Origin: Streptacidiphilus sp. PB12-B1b
Lineage (GTDB): Bacteria; Actinomycetota; Actinomycetes; Streptomycetales; Streptomycetaceae
Assembly (NCBI RefSeq): GCF_014084125.1
Contig: NZ_CP048405.1
Location: forward strand, 4,774,001-4,838,000
Reading direction: 5' to 3'
Length of the DNA: 64,000 nt
Each line of letters opens with the position of its first letter. Within the stretch, counting starts at the first letter, position 1. The notes under the pieces were generated by a model, which was not told the origin of the DNA, did no database searches, and saw only the letters and a list, made by a program, of their open reading frames with translations. Below, piece by piece: positions 43,007-51,793 of this stretch. Position numbers and translations under genes: made by a program.

Positions 43007-44796
43007 CCGACACGCCCCGTGCCGAAGAGCCTCCTTACGACGAGCCCGACCAGCTCAGAGACCAGGTGCGGCAGTTGCTGCGGCATCCGGTGCTGATCGT
43101 CGGCGCGCTGGCGCTGGGCGTCCTCGGCGGCGTCGAGGCGCACCGGGCCACCGGCGACCAGTACACCGCCTCCGGGCAGCTGCTGGTGGACGCGCCGAGC
43201 ACCACGCCGTTCAACAGCTCGGTCGCGGCGGGCAAGAACATCAACATGCAGACCGAGCAGCAGGTGGCGTCCAGCCTGGTGGTGGCGGACGCCGCCGCGC
43301 GGGCGCTCAAGGAGCCCGGGTTGCAGGGCAGCGCGCTGCAGAAGCGGCTGACCGTCGCTGCCTCGCCCAACACCGAGATCCTGCAGCTGAGTTACACCGA
43401 CAGCGATCCGGTCGAGGCGGCCCGGCGGGTCAACGCGGTGATGTCCGCGTACCTGAGTCAGCGTCAGGCCACGGCCGCGGCTGACCTGAAGGGCATCACC
43501 GCCGGGCTGGACAGCCAGTTGAAGCCGCTGATGGCCAGCTACAACTCGCTCAGCAAGCAGATCAACGACTTCGGCGACGGCGACGGCACCGCCAAGGACT
43601 ACGCCCTGTCCGAACGCGCCTCGGTGGCCACCCAGATCGCCGCCGTGCAGTCGCAACTGGCCGACTACCAGGCGGTGAACACCACGCCCGGGCAGATCCT
43701 GGCGCAGGCCGCACCGCCCACCGCCCCGGCCGGGATCAGCGGTTCGCTGCTGGCGGCGATCGGCGGCGTGGTCGGCCTGGCCCTGGGCATCCTGCTGGCC
43801 TGGCTGGCCAGCGTGTTCGAGCGCCGGGTCCGGGACGGCCGGGACGTGCTGCGGCACCTCGGCGCGCCGATCCTCGTCACCCTGCCGTTCCGGCCCGGAC
43901 GGCTGCGGCCCGGCGGCGGCCTGCTGGCGGTCGGCTCCTCCCCCTCCCGGCTGGCCGAGGCGTACCGCACGTTGGCCCTGCGGGTGGCGCTGGCCACCGA
44001 CCAGCACGATCCGCGCGGCATCCTGGTCGTGGAGCCGCGTACGCTGGGGCAGGCCGCCGCGGTGGCCGCCAACCTGGCCGCCGCGTACGCCGAGACCGGC
44101 GAGGAGGTGCTGCTGATCGAGGCCGACCTGCGCCGCCCCCGGCTGCGCCGCAGGCTCGCCGGGCGGGTCGGCGCCGAGGCCGTGATCCGGCCCGGGGCGA
44201 CCCCCGACGGCTGGCCGCACCGCCCGGTCACGGTGGCCGCGGGCAGCGCCGGCAGCTTCACCCTGGTGCCCGGCAGCCGGGTTCCGGCGGCGCTGCGGGC
44301 GCTGGCCCTGGTGGACTCCGAGGCCGAGGCGCTGCGCTCCGGCCCCACCCTGGTGGTGACCGCGCCCGCGGTGCTGTCGCACCCGGACGCGCTGGCCGTG
44401 GCCCGCTGGACCGACGGCGTGGTCCTGGTCGGCGATCCGGGCGGCCTGCGCCGGACCGATCTGGACCAGGTGCGGGAGTTCCTGGCGGCCACCAACACCC
44501 CGGTGCTGGGCATGGTGGCCACCCGGACGCCCGGCGGCCGGCTCGGGCGGCTGGTGCTGCGCGCGGCCGACGCGCTGCGCTTCGGCCGAGAGCCCGCGGG
44601 CGGCGTCCGGCACCGCCCGGAGCAGGCCGGACTGGAGGCCCGCACCGGCCGGGCCCCGGCCGCCGGCGCGGTGCGCGCGCCCGCCGACTGGTCCCGGGGC
44701 CTGGCCACCGGCCGGCGCGAGAGCGACGGCGCCGACAGCCGGGAGGCCGACCAGGAGTGGCTGCGCGCAAGCCTGCTGGAACGCGGCAGCGAGTGA
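43003..44796 (+). CDS. Wzz/BY-kinase-like chain-length regulator with degenerate P-loop
   Basis: The 597-residue protein has two membrane helices (about 26-45 and 245-268) flanking an extracytoplasmic Wzz domain (about 46-245). A cytoplasmic ParA/BY-kinase-like domain follows (about 300-520). Walker A' LLIEADLRRPRLRRRL is recognisable, but the P-loop position reads TLGQAAAVAANLA: the Gly-Lys-Ser/Thr-Thr of kinases is Gly-Gln-Ala-Ala, with Gln350 in place of the essential lysine. No C-terminal tyrosine cluster is present. It may set polymer length without kinase activity. Coupled by overlaps to the polymerase and the flippase. Confidence 0.87.
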   Translation: MTDTPRAEEPPYDEPDQLRDQVRQLLRHPVLIVGALALGVLGGVEAHRATGDQYTASGQLLVDAPSTTPFNSSVAAGKNINMQTEQQVASSLVVADAAARALKEPGLQGSALQKRLTVAASPNTEILQLSYTDSDPVEAARRVNAVMSAYLSQRQATAAADLKGITAGLDSQLKPLMASYNSLSKQINDFGDGDGTAKDYALSERASVATQIAAVQSQLADYQAVNTTPGQILAQAAPPTAPAGISGSLLAAIGGVVGLALGILLAWLASVFERRVRDGRDVLRHLGAPILVTLPFRPGRLRPGGGLLAVGSSPSRLAEAYRTLALRVALATDQHDPRGILVVEPRTLGQAAAVAANLAAAYAETGEEVLLIEADLRRPRLRRRLAGRVGAEAVIRPGATPDGWPHRPVTVAAGSAGSFTLVPGSRVPAALRALALVDSEAEALRSGPTLVVTAPAVLSHPDALAVARWTDGVVLVGDPGGLRRTDLDQVREFLAATNTPVLGMVATRTPGGRLGRLVLRAADALRFGREPAGGVRHRPEQAGLEARTGRAPAAGAVRAPADWSRGLATGRRESDGADSREADQEWLRASLLERGSE

Positions 44797-46367
44797 GCGG
44801 CGCACCGGTGGGCCCGGGCACGGCCGCCGGGGTGGCCGACCCGGGCCCCGCGCCGTTACCCGCCGCCGACTCCACCGCCGTGACCGCGCGCGGCAGTTGG
44901 ATCGGGCTGGTGGGCTCGGCGGTGAACGCGGTGGCCGGGTTCGCGCTGGTCGCTCTGTGCACGCACGGGCTGGGCGCGTCGGCGGCGGGCGCGGTGTTCA
45001 CCGGCATCGCGGTGTTCACCATCCTCAGCAACGGGCTCAAGCTGGGCGCCGACACCGGCCTGGTGCGGTTCGTCTCCCGCGACCGGACGGCGACCGGCGG
45101 CGCCCGCACCGGCGCCCTGCTGCGGATCGCCGTGCTGCCGGTGCTGCTGGTCAGCGTGGCGGCGATGCTGGCGCTGCTGCTGTTCCCGCCGGTCGCGCAC
45201 GCGCTGCTGCCCGGCCTGCCGCCGGGGCGGGCCACGGCCGTGGTGCGGATGTTCGCGGTGTTCCTGCCGCCCGCCACGGTGGCCCTGGTGCTGCTCGGCG
45301 CGACCCGCGGCTACGGCACGGTGGTGCCGTTCGTCGGCACCGAGCAGGTCGGCAAGCCACTGCTGCGGGTGGTGCTGGCACTGCCGCTGGTGCTGCTGGC
45401 GCCCTCGGCGCTCAGCCTGTCCGCCGCGTGGGTGCTGCCGACCGTCGGCGGCACCGCCGTCACCTGGGTGGCACTGCGCCGCCGACGCCGCACCGACGCC
45501 CCGGCGGCCGTGTTGTCGGCGGACGAACACCGCGCCCTGACACGGGAGTTCTGGTCCTTCTCGGGCCCGAGGGCGATCTCCTCAGTGTTCGACATCACCT
45601 CGGTGTGGGTCGGCGTGGTGCTGCTGTCGCTGTTCAGCAGCAGCCGCGACGCCGGGATCTACACCGCGGTCAGCCGCTTGATCACGGCCGGGACGCTGTT
45701 GCAGCTCGCGGTGCGGCTGGCGGTCGCACCGCAGATCAGCGGGCTGCTGGCGGGCGGACGCGACGGCGAGGCGCACGGGCTGCACCGGCTGTCCACCCGC
45801 TGGATCGCCCTGTTCTCGCTGCCGGTGTTCGTGCTGATGGCGGTGTTCCCGAGGACGGTGCTCACCCTGTTCGGCGGCGGATTCCCGTCCGGGGCGGCGG
45901 CGTTGGTGGTGCTGTGCGCGGCCAACACGGTCAATGTGATGGTCGGCAACGCGCAGACGGTGATCCTGATGGCCGGGCGCAGTTCGTGGAACCTGGCGGT
46001 GGCCGGGACGGCCTGCGCCGTGCAGGTGGGCCTGGGCGTGCTGCTGATCCCCCGCACCGGCGTCCTGGGGGCGGGGATCTCCTGGGGGGCGTCGGTGGTC
46101 GTGGACAACCTGCTGTCGGCGGCGCTGGTCCGTTACCGGCTGGGGTTCCGCACCGTGGACCGGGGCTACGCGCTGGCGGTGGGCGTGGGGATGCTGCTGG
46201 TGGCGGCGGTGGCCGGGGCCGTCCGCTGGCAGCTGGGCGACACCCCCGGCGGGGTCGGCGCGGGCACCGCCCTGGCCCTGGCCTGCTTCGGCGCGGCGGT
46301 GTGGCGGCTGCGGGTGCCGCTGGGGGTGCCGGAGTTCCTCGGCACGCTCCGGCGCCGTCGCGGCTGA
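44793..46367 (+). CDS. Wzx-like flippase / polysaccharide export protein
   Basis: This 524-residue integral membrane protein has twelve to fourteen predicted helices and the MATE/MOP-superfamily pattern: ARGSWIGLVGSAVNAVAGF at the first helix, GLKLGADTGLVRFVSRDR, GTEQVGKPLLRVVLALPLVL and SRDAGIYTAVSRLITAG. It would translocate the lipid-linked repeat unit across the membrane before polymerisation. The start is the GTG overlapping the upstream stop (GTGA). Codon 22 (44856-44858) is TTA. The first 40 residues are Pro/Gly-rich and cytoplasmic. Confidence 0.9.
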   Translation: MSGAPVGPGTAAGVADPGPAPLPAADSTAVTARGSWIGLVGSAVNAVAGFALVALCTHGLGASAAGAVFTGIAVFTILSNGLKLGADTGLVRFVSRDRTATGGARTGALLRIAVLPVLLVSVAAMLALLLFPPVAHALLPGLPPGRATAVVRMFAVFLPPATVALVLLGATRGYGTVVPFVGTEQVGKPLLRVVLALPLVLLAPSALSLSAAWVLPTVGGTAVTWVALRRRRRTDAPAAVLSADEHRALTREFWSFSGPRAISSVFDITSVWVGVVLLSLFSSSRDAGIYTAVSRLITAGTLLQLAVRLAVAPQISGLLAGGRDGEAHGLHRLSTRWIALFSLPVFVLMAVFPRTVLTLFGGGFPSGAAALVVLCAANTVNVMVGNAQTVILMAGRSSWNLAVAGTACAVQVGLGVLLIPRTGVLGAGISWGASVVVDNLLSAALVRYRLGFRTVDRGYALAVGVGMLLVAAVAGAVRWQLGDTPGGVGAGTALALACFGAAVWRLRVPLGVPEFLGTLRRRRG

Positions 46368-46386
46368 CGCCGCCGCCCGGGCCCGG

Positions 46387-47694
46387 TCAGCCGGGCCTGC
46401 CCAGGCAGTCGACGAAACTCACCGCGCCCGGCCCGGTGCCGGTGGTGGCGGCGGTCAGAGCGGTCTGCGGCTGGTTGGCGAAACTGCACATGTCGTACCG
46501 GACCACCTGCGCCGACGGCGCCCCGGCCGGGGTGCGGAACTGGTGGGCGCCGACCAGTTGGCAGGAGTCGTAGCGGACCAGCGGGCCGCGCGGGCCGATG
46601 TCGATGCGGTGCGCCTGGACGGACGGCGCGAAGGACTTGAAGGCGTTGGCGGTGTCGTCGCAGTCGTTGAAGCGGATGGTTCCGCCGGACCAGTGGCTGT
46701 CGATCACCACCACGTCCGGGTTGCGCACCTCGAAGCGGATGTCCTCGGCGTGGAACCGCTGCACCGAGGCCGCGTGGGCGGCCGTGGGCAGCCGGAAGAA
46801 GGTGCTGAGCGTCCCGTACACCGGATCGGGCGCGGGACGCGTGCCGGTGACGATGTACGAGCCGCCGCGGCAGGTGATGGAGCCGCCGTAGGGGAACTCC
46901 AGGAAGTTGCCCCACTCGTACTCGACCTTCATGTCGGTGAACCAGTAGTTCAGGAACTGATCCTGGGCGGCCGGGTCCTGCGACTTCTGGGACAGCCCCG
47001 AGTAGAGGAACGCCCTGCGGTAGGCGCCGCCGACCCGGCACGCCTCCCAGCGCATCTCGGAGTTGGTGTTGCTGCCGTCCAGCGCCAGCCCGTAGGTCCA
47101 CTCCCCGAGCCACTCGCAGTCGCGGAAGCGGTAGTCCTGGGCGTTGCCGGTCGAGTACGAGTAGAGGAAGGACGCGCCGGGCGTGGCCGAGGTGAACGTC
47201 ATCTCCTCGAAGGCGACATTGGCCCAGGTGTCGGTGTTGCTGCACAGGTACGCCCCGGCCCGGTCGGGCCGGAAGACGATCTCGGTGATCCGCTTGCCGC
47301 CGCCGACGAACCGCAGGCCGTTGGCCGGGTTGTCGGGGGTGTCGGCGTCCAGCAGCGCGCCGGGCCGGGTCACCAGGTACTGCCCGGGCGGGACTTCGAT
47401 CAGGGTGCGGCCGACGTGGTCGCTCACCCGGGCGACGGCGTGGGCGTAGGCGGCGGCGAAGGCCGCGCTGTCGTCGGTGCGCCCGTCGCCCTTGGCGCCG
47501 AAGTCCGCGACCACGTTGACCACGGCCCGGTCGGCACCGCCGGGCCCGGCGGAGACCGCACCGGAACCGGGCGCGGGTGTCGGGCCGGAGCCGGAGCCGG
47601 AGCAGGCGGTGAGGCCCACGGCGCCCGCCGCCGCGACCCCGCCGAGCAGCAGCGTCCGCCGACTGGAGCCGCCCTGCTCGTGCCTGTCGTGCAT
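46387..47694 (-). CDS. TAT-exported lipoprotein with pectate-lyase-like beta-helix
   Basis: The 435-residue protein from ATG 47694 has a twin-arginine lipoprotein signal (SRRTLLLGGVAAAGAVGLTAC), a Ser/Gly/Pro spacer and a right-handed parallel beta-helix beginning VNVVADFGAKGDGRTDDSAAF, the classic start of pectate-lyase-like and GH28-like proteins. It could cleave, modify or bind the polysaccharide made by the surrounding genes. Catalytic residues cannot be assigned from sequence alone. The gene is on the opposite strand to its neighbours, converging on the flippase gene. Confidence 0.85.
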   Translation of the reverse strand: MHDRHEQGGSSRRTLLLGGVAAAGAVGLTACSGSGSGPTPAPGSGAVSAGPGGADRAVVNVVADFGAKGDGRTDDSAAFAAAYAHAVARVSDHVGRTLIEVPPGQYLVTRPGALLDADTPDNPANGLRFVGGGKRITEIVFRPDRAGAYLCSNTDTWANVAFEEMTFTSATPGASFLYSYSTGNAQDYRFRDCEWLGEWTYGLALDGSNTNSEMRWEACRVGGAYRRAFLYSGLSQKSQDPAAQDQFLNYWFTDMKVEYEWGNFLEFPYGGSITCRGGSYIVTGTRPAPDPVYGTLSTFFRLPTAAHAASVQRFHAEDIRFEVRNPDVVVIDSHWSGGTIRFNDCDDTANAFKSFAPSVQAHRIDIGPRGPLVRYDSCQLVGAHQFRTPAGAPSAQVVRYDMCSFANQPQTALTAATTGTGPGAVSFVDCLGRPG

Positions 47695-47844
47695 CGCGCC
47701 CCCACCTGCAGAAGTCCGGCCCGTCCGTTCCCAGCATCGTAGGTGGACCCTGGCGCACGGGCGGGCGAATACGGAAGGATCGGCGGACGAACGGTGCATC
47801 ACCCGGACGATTCCCGTGCAAACGCTGAGGAGTGACGTACTGTC

Positions 47845-48666
47845 ATGGCTGGATTCACGTGGGCGCTCGGTGAGTTGCGCGGCGCGCAGAAGTCGTCCAA
47901 GGGCGTCTCCTACTACTCGCGCTGGATCAACCGGCCGTTGGGGCGGGTGCTGGCCGCGGCCGCGTACCCGACCGGGCTGACGCCCAACGCCGTGACCGGG
48001 ATCAGTGCGCTGGTCACCGGTTGCGGCATCGCCCTGATCGCGCTGGTGCCGCCGTCCTGGCCGTTGACGGTCGGGGTGGCCGCGCTGCTGGTGCTGGGTT
48101 TCGCATTGGACTCCGCCGACGGGCAGTTGGCCCGGTTGCGGCGGGCCGGCAGCCCGGTCGGGGAGTGGCTGGACCACACCGTGGACGTGGCGAAGATGCT
48201 GACCCTGCATCTGGCGCTGCTGGTGGCGTTCTACCGCTTCTACCACCTGGGCCAGCCGGGGCCGCAGCACCGCTCGGCGGCGGCGCTGGCAATGCCGTTG
48301 GCGTACCAGGTGACGGCCGTGGTGACGTTCTTCGGCGGCATCCTCACCGAGCAGCTGAAGCGGGCCCACGCCCGCGCCCCGGGCGCCGCCGGGCGCGCCG
48401 CCGAGGCCCCGTCGGCGCTGCGTTCGCTGCTGCTGCTGCCCGCCGACTACGGCCTGTTCTGCCTGCTGTTCCTCAGCTACGGCGGCGGACGCCGGGTGTT
48501 CCTCACCGTGTACGCCTTGCTGCTGCTCGCCAATGCGGTGCTGATGCCGGCCCTGCTGGTGAAGTGGTTCCGCGAACTCTCGGCGCTCGGACGCCTTTCG
48601 GCCATCCCCGGTTCACCTGCCGGAGAAATCAGCGAAGCCCCCCGGACACCGTCGGCGCTCTCCTAG
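47845..48666 (+). CDS. CDP-alcohol phosphatidyltransferase-family protein
   Basis: The 273-residue membrane protein from ATG 47845 has a perfect CDP-alcohol phosphotransferase motif: D-x2-DG-x2-AR-x8-G-x3-D-x3-D in DSADGQLARLRRAGSPVG followed by EWLDHTVD. Six hydrophobic segments follow the family topology. It transfers a phosphoalcohol from a CDP-alcohol to an acceptor. A cytidylyltransferase gene follows 66 bp downstream, so the pair could make and use its own CDP-alcohol, perhaps to decorate the polysaccharide or make a special phospholipid. The acceptor is unknown. Confidence 0.92.
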   Translation: MAGFTWALGELRGAQKSSKGVSYYSRWINRPLGRVLAAAAYPTGLTPNAVTGISALVTGCGIALIALVPPSWPLTVGVAALLVLGFALDSADGQLARLRRAGSPVGEWLDHTVDVAKMLTLHLALLVAFYRFYHLGQPGPQHRSAAALAMPLAYQVTAVVTFFGGILTEQLKRAHARAPGAAGRAAEAPSALRSLLLLPADYGLFCLLFLSYGGGRRVFLTVYALLLLANAVLMPALLVKWFRELSALGRLSAIPGSPAGEISEAPRTPSALS

Positions 48667-48732
48667 ACTGCCGTGCAACCAGCAACCGCACGCTACGACG
48701 ACCGGCCCGATCCGGGCTGTTGGGGGAACATC

Positions 48733-49179
48733 GTGGCAGGACAAGGCCGCGCCCGCTTACGCGTGGGCTACGCGCCCGGGGTCTACGACCTCTTCCATGT
48801 GGGTCATCTCAACATCCTGCGCCACGCGCGCAGCCAGTGCGACCGGCTGATCGCCGGGGTGGTCTCCGACGAGATGGCGGTGCTGGCCAAGGGCCGCCCG
48901 CCGGTGGTGCCGTTGAACGAGCGGCTGGAGATCGTGCGCAACGTCCGCTTCGTGGACGAGGCCATCGCCGAGACCGTGCCGAACAAACTCGACACCTGGC
49001 GGCAGACGCCCTTCGACATCCTCTTCAAGGGCGACGACTGGCGCGGCACCCCCAAGGGCGAGCGGCTGGAGCGCGACTTCGCCGCGGTCGGCGTGGAGAT
49101 CGTCTACTTCCCCTACACCGTGCACACCTCCAGCACCCTGCTGCGGCGGGTCCTGGACGGCCTGGCCGACGTCTCCTGA
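48733..49179 (+). CDS. Cytidylyltransferase-family protein (TagD-like)
   Basis: The 148-residue protein from GTG 48733 (GGGGG upstream) has the nucleotidyltransferase signature GVYDLFHVGHLNILRHAR with HxGH. Further motifs are VPLNERLEIVRNVRFVDEAI, a KGDDWRGT metal/phosphate site and PYTVHTSSTLLRR. Length and motifs fit glycerol-3-phosphate or related cytidylyltransferases. With the preceding CDP-alcohol phosphotransferase it forms a self-contained unit for CDP-alcohol synthesis and transfer. Codon 9 (48757-48759) is TTA if this start is right. A longer form from GTG 48673 is possible. Confidence 0.88.
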   Translation: MAGQGRARLRVGYAPGVYDLFHVGHLNILRHARSQCDRLIAGVVSDEMAVLAKGRPPVVPLNERLEIVRNVRFVDEAIAETVPNKLDTWRQTPFDILFKGDDWRGTPKGERLERDFAAVGVEIVYFPYTVHTSSTLLRRVLDGLADVS

Positions 49180-49197
49180 CGGTCCGTCACATCTGTT

Positions 49198-50523
49198 CTA
49201 GGGGCGGTACGGCAGGGCGGGGACGTCGTAGCAGTTGGTGTCCATGTCGGGCACCTGGGTGGCCCAGCCCCGGCCCTGCCAGCGGGCCACGTTGAGGCAG
49301 GCGTGCTGCGGGCCGGTCGGCGGCGGCTTGACCACGAAGTCCGTGGGGATCAGCAGCCCGTGCGCGTCGTAGGGCTGCGGGCGCAGCATGAAGCGGTCCA
49401 GGCAGGCGTGGTCGACCCGGGCGCCGCAGGAGGCGGCGGCGTCCGCGAACCACTGCGCGGCCGCCCACCCCTCCAGCTCCCACTGCGACAACTGGCCTAC
49501 CCGGGAGGGGTAGTAGCGCTGCATGGCAGCGCGGAAGGCGGCCACGGCCGGGTAGCGGACGTCCTCGTAGGAGCGGCTGCTCGAGGTGACCCACAGCGCG
49601 TTCAGGCAGCCGGGGACGCCGTGGTAGTCGGCGCCCGCCTGCGCGGTCCAGTTCTGCACGTTGGTGGCCTTGGCCGCCACCGACACCCCGGCCGCCGCCA
49701 TGGCCTGGCACAGGGCCACATTGCCGCCGGTGTCCATGGCGTCCATCACCAGTTGCGTTCCGGCCGCCTTCATTCCGGCGGCGACCGCGCCGAAGTCCGG
49801 CAGGGCGAAGTCCACGGTCTCGTTCAGCACGTGGTAGCCCTCGGCCTTGAGGCCCTGGACGAGTTGCGCGGCGTAGCTCGCCGACTCGGACTGGTTGTAG
49901 GAGACCACGGCGGCGCTGTGCAGCCCCAGCCGCTGCTCGAAGTAGCGGTAGACCTGGGTGGTCTGGTACTCGACGCCGTTCCAGCCCACGGCCCTGCCGT
50001 CGCGCGGTTCGGAGCTGCCGTAGATCTGGTAGAGGTGCGGGTACTGGTCGTAGGCGGTGCCGATCGGCTGTCCGCCGATGTCGGGCACGCCCTGGGCACT
50101 GACGTACGGCGCGCCCGCGTAGTCCATGGCGGTGGTGGCGACCAGCGCCACCACGTGGTCCTGTCCGATCAGCCGGTGCACGCACGCCTGGTTGTCGCCG
50201 CCGTCACCGCTGTCGTCGCAGACGACGACCCTGACCGGGCGCCCGCCCAGCCCGCCGGCGTCGTTCAGTGCGCGGAAGAACGCCTGGGCACCGGAGGGCG
50301 GCCCGCTGAAGGTCTGGGTGCCGAGGATGCTGCTCAGCGAGGCGACGATGCCGACCGTGATCGGCGCGGCCGTCGCCGAGGGTGCGCCGGTGCCGCCGGG
50401 CGCGCCGGTGAAGTCGCGCTCCGGCAGCCGGCTGCCGCAGCCGGACAGCGGCAGCGCCGCCAGCAGCAGCAGTGCCAGGGCCGCGCGGACGGCCCCGGCG
50501 GGGCGCGGACGGGAGGGTCTCAC
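49198..50523 (-). CDS. Liv-type ABC transporter substrate-binding lipoprotein
   Basis: The 441-residue protein from GTG 50523 has a lipoprotein signal with lipobox LPLSGC and the periplasmic-binding fold of the branched-chain amino acid class (ITVGIVASLSSILGTQ, RALNDAGGLGGRPVRVVVCD, VYRYFEQRLGLHSAAVVSYN). Six to eight cysteines in the mature part suggest disulfides. The ligand is uncertain: this class also binds urea, amides and aromatic acids. It lies on the opposite strand to the permease/ATPase genes at 51.8-55.1 kb, with which it presumably works. Confidence 0.85.
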   Translation of the reverse strand: MRPSRPRPAGAVRAALALLLLAALPLSGCGSRLPERDFTGAPGGTGAPSATAAPITVGIVASLSSILGTQTFSGPPSGAQAFFRALNDAGGLGGRPVRVVVCDDSGDGGDNQACVHRLIGQDHVVALVATTAMDYAGAPYVSAQGVPDIGGQPIGTAYDQYPHLYQIYGSSEPRDGRAVGWNGVEYQTTQVYRYFEQRLGLHSAAVVSYNQSESASYAAQLVQGLKAEGYHVLNETVDFALPDFGAVAAGMKAAGTQLVMDAMDTGGNVALCQAMAAAGVSVAAKATNVQNWTAQAGADYHGVPGCLNALWVTSSSRSYEDVRYPAVAAFRAAMQRYYPSRVGQLSQWELEGWAAAQWFADAAASCGARVDHACLDRFMLRPQPYDAHGLLIPTDFVVKPPPTGPQHACLNVARWQGRGWATQVPDMDTNCYDVPALPYRP

Positions 50524-50529
50524 CCCGGG

Positions 50530-51129
50530 TCAGGGGCAGCCGGGCAGGGCCGACCCACTGTTGTTGAGCTTGATCAGGTTGCACAGGGTGCTGTCGGCGA
50601 CCTTCCAGACGCCGCCCTGCAGGACCGACATGCCGACCGCGCCGGGCAGCGCCGGGGTGCCGCTCTGGCACAGGTTGAAGGTCACATGGGCGGCACTGGC
50701 GCTGGTGAAGTCCACGGTGAGCACGGTGGCGCTGGCCCGCCCGGCGAGGGCGTTGCCGGCGAAGCCCCGGACCAGCGGGGCGAACTGCGCGCCGCTCTGC
50801 AGCAGGGCGAGCTTGCCGGCGGTGGTCGTCGCCGGGTCGAAGAACTTCTGGAAGTTGGCCGCGACCTGCTTGCCCGCCGTGGCCGGGTCGGCCGGTCCGC
50901 TGCCGCTCACGGTGGGCGCGACGGCGGTGCCGCAGGTGGCGGGCGCGGCGGTGCCGGTGGCCGCGGCGCTGCCGGTCGCGGTGGAGGGCGTCGCGGTGGA
51001 GGGCGTGGTCGTCACCGGGCTCGCCGAAGCGCTGCCGGTACTGCTGCTGCCACTGCTGCTGCAGGCCGAGGCAGCGAGGAGCACGGCGGCCCCCAGCGCG
51101 ACCAGGGGCGCTGATCTGCGGTTGAACAT
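50530..51129 (-). CDS. Lipoprotein with MTB12-like C-terminal domain
   Basis: From ATG 51129 (GAGGG upstream) the product is 199 residues: lipobox LLAASAC, a Ser/Thr/Ala linker (about 25-70) and a C-terminal alpha/beta domain (about 75-195). The segment FQKFFDPATTTAGKLALLQ, with later GVWKVADSTLCNLI, resembles the mycobacterial low-molecular-weight antigen MTB12 family, of unknown biochemical role. The resemblance is from memory of the family pattern and is moderate. It precedes the substrate-binding lipoprotein by six bases, so the two are co-transcribed. Confidence 0.7.
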   Translation of the reverse strand: MFNRRSAPLVALGAAVLLAASACSSSGSSSTGSASASPVTTTPSTATPSTATGSAAATGTAAPATCGTAVAPTVSGSGPADPATAGKQVAANFQKFFDPATTTAGKLALLQSGAQFAPLVRGFAGNALAGRASATVLTVDFTSASAAHVTFNLCQSGTPALPGAVGMSVLQGGVWKVADSTLCNLIKLNNSGSALPGCP

Positions 51130-51243
51130 GGAGCCCTCACCACCCGACTTGAGTTTCATGCCCTAATCATCCTGATTTGTCCAGAATGGGCTATCTTGCA
51201 CGCTAGTGGTTACCTGCCGTAGCCGTGTTTCTCTGGGGAGCCG

Positions 51244-51789
51244 ATGACGGGCGAATCAGCCGAAAGGGTGGCCGCTGTCCTGCGAACGCTGCGCCCGTAC
51301 CTCGGGTGGATCTGTTGCGCGGCAGGGGCGGTGCTGTGCGGGCTCGGCTGGTACGGGGTGTCCGGCGAGCGCTACACCGCGCGGCAGATCCCCTATCTGG
51401 CGTCGGCGACCGCCCCGGGCGCGGCGCTGCTGGCCGGCGGCCTGGTGCTGCTCGCAGCGCGCGGCCCCGCCGGGCCGGACGGCCCGGAGCAGCAGCGGTC
51501 GCGCCGCCAGATCGACACGCTGTACGCCCTGCTGACGGAGACCGAAACCCAAGGAGCAGCCACCGAAGCCGGGCCCGATGCCGCAGCGGCAGCCGCACCG
51601 GAGGCCGGACCGGAGCCGGAGCCCGGCCCTGCGTCCGGGGGCCTGCTGGCGGTGGCCGGCGGCAGCAGCTACCACCGGCCCGGCTGTGTGCTGCTGGAGG
51701 GCCGCAGCGATCCCGAGCCGGTGACCCCGGCCTCGGCCGCCGGGCGCGGGCTGCGCCCCTGCCCGCTGTGCGAACCGCCGGAGGCCTGA
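51244..51789 (+). CDS. Small membrane protein with His/Cys metal-site-like tail
   Basis: The 181-residue protein has two hydrophobic segments (about 20-40 and 53-70), an Ala/Pro/Glu-rich linker and a C-terminal motif YHRPGCVLL...LRPCPLC, that is His-x3-Cys followed about 30 residues later by Cys-x2-Cys. Such a four-ligand arrangement could hold zinc. It starts the plus-strand operon that continues with the fused permease four bases after its stop. No known function. Confidence 0.75.
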   Translation: MTGESAERVAAVLRTLRPYLGWICCAAGAVLCGLGWYGVSGERYTARQIPYLASATAPGAALLAGGLVLLAARGPAGPDGPEQQRSRRQIDTLYALLTETETQGAATEAGPDAAAAAAPEAGPEPEPGPASGGLLAVAGGSSYHRPGCVLLEGRSDPEPVTPASAAGRGLRPCPLCEPPEA

Positions 51790-51793
51790 ACGG

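Noticed and set aside
43003..44796. Annotating the Wzz-like protein as an active tyrosine kinase
   Set aside because: The P-loop lysine and following Ser/Thr residues are replaced and no tyrosine tail is present.
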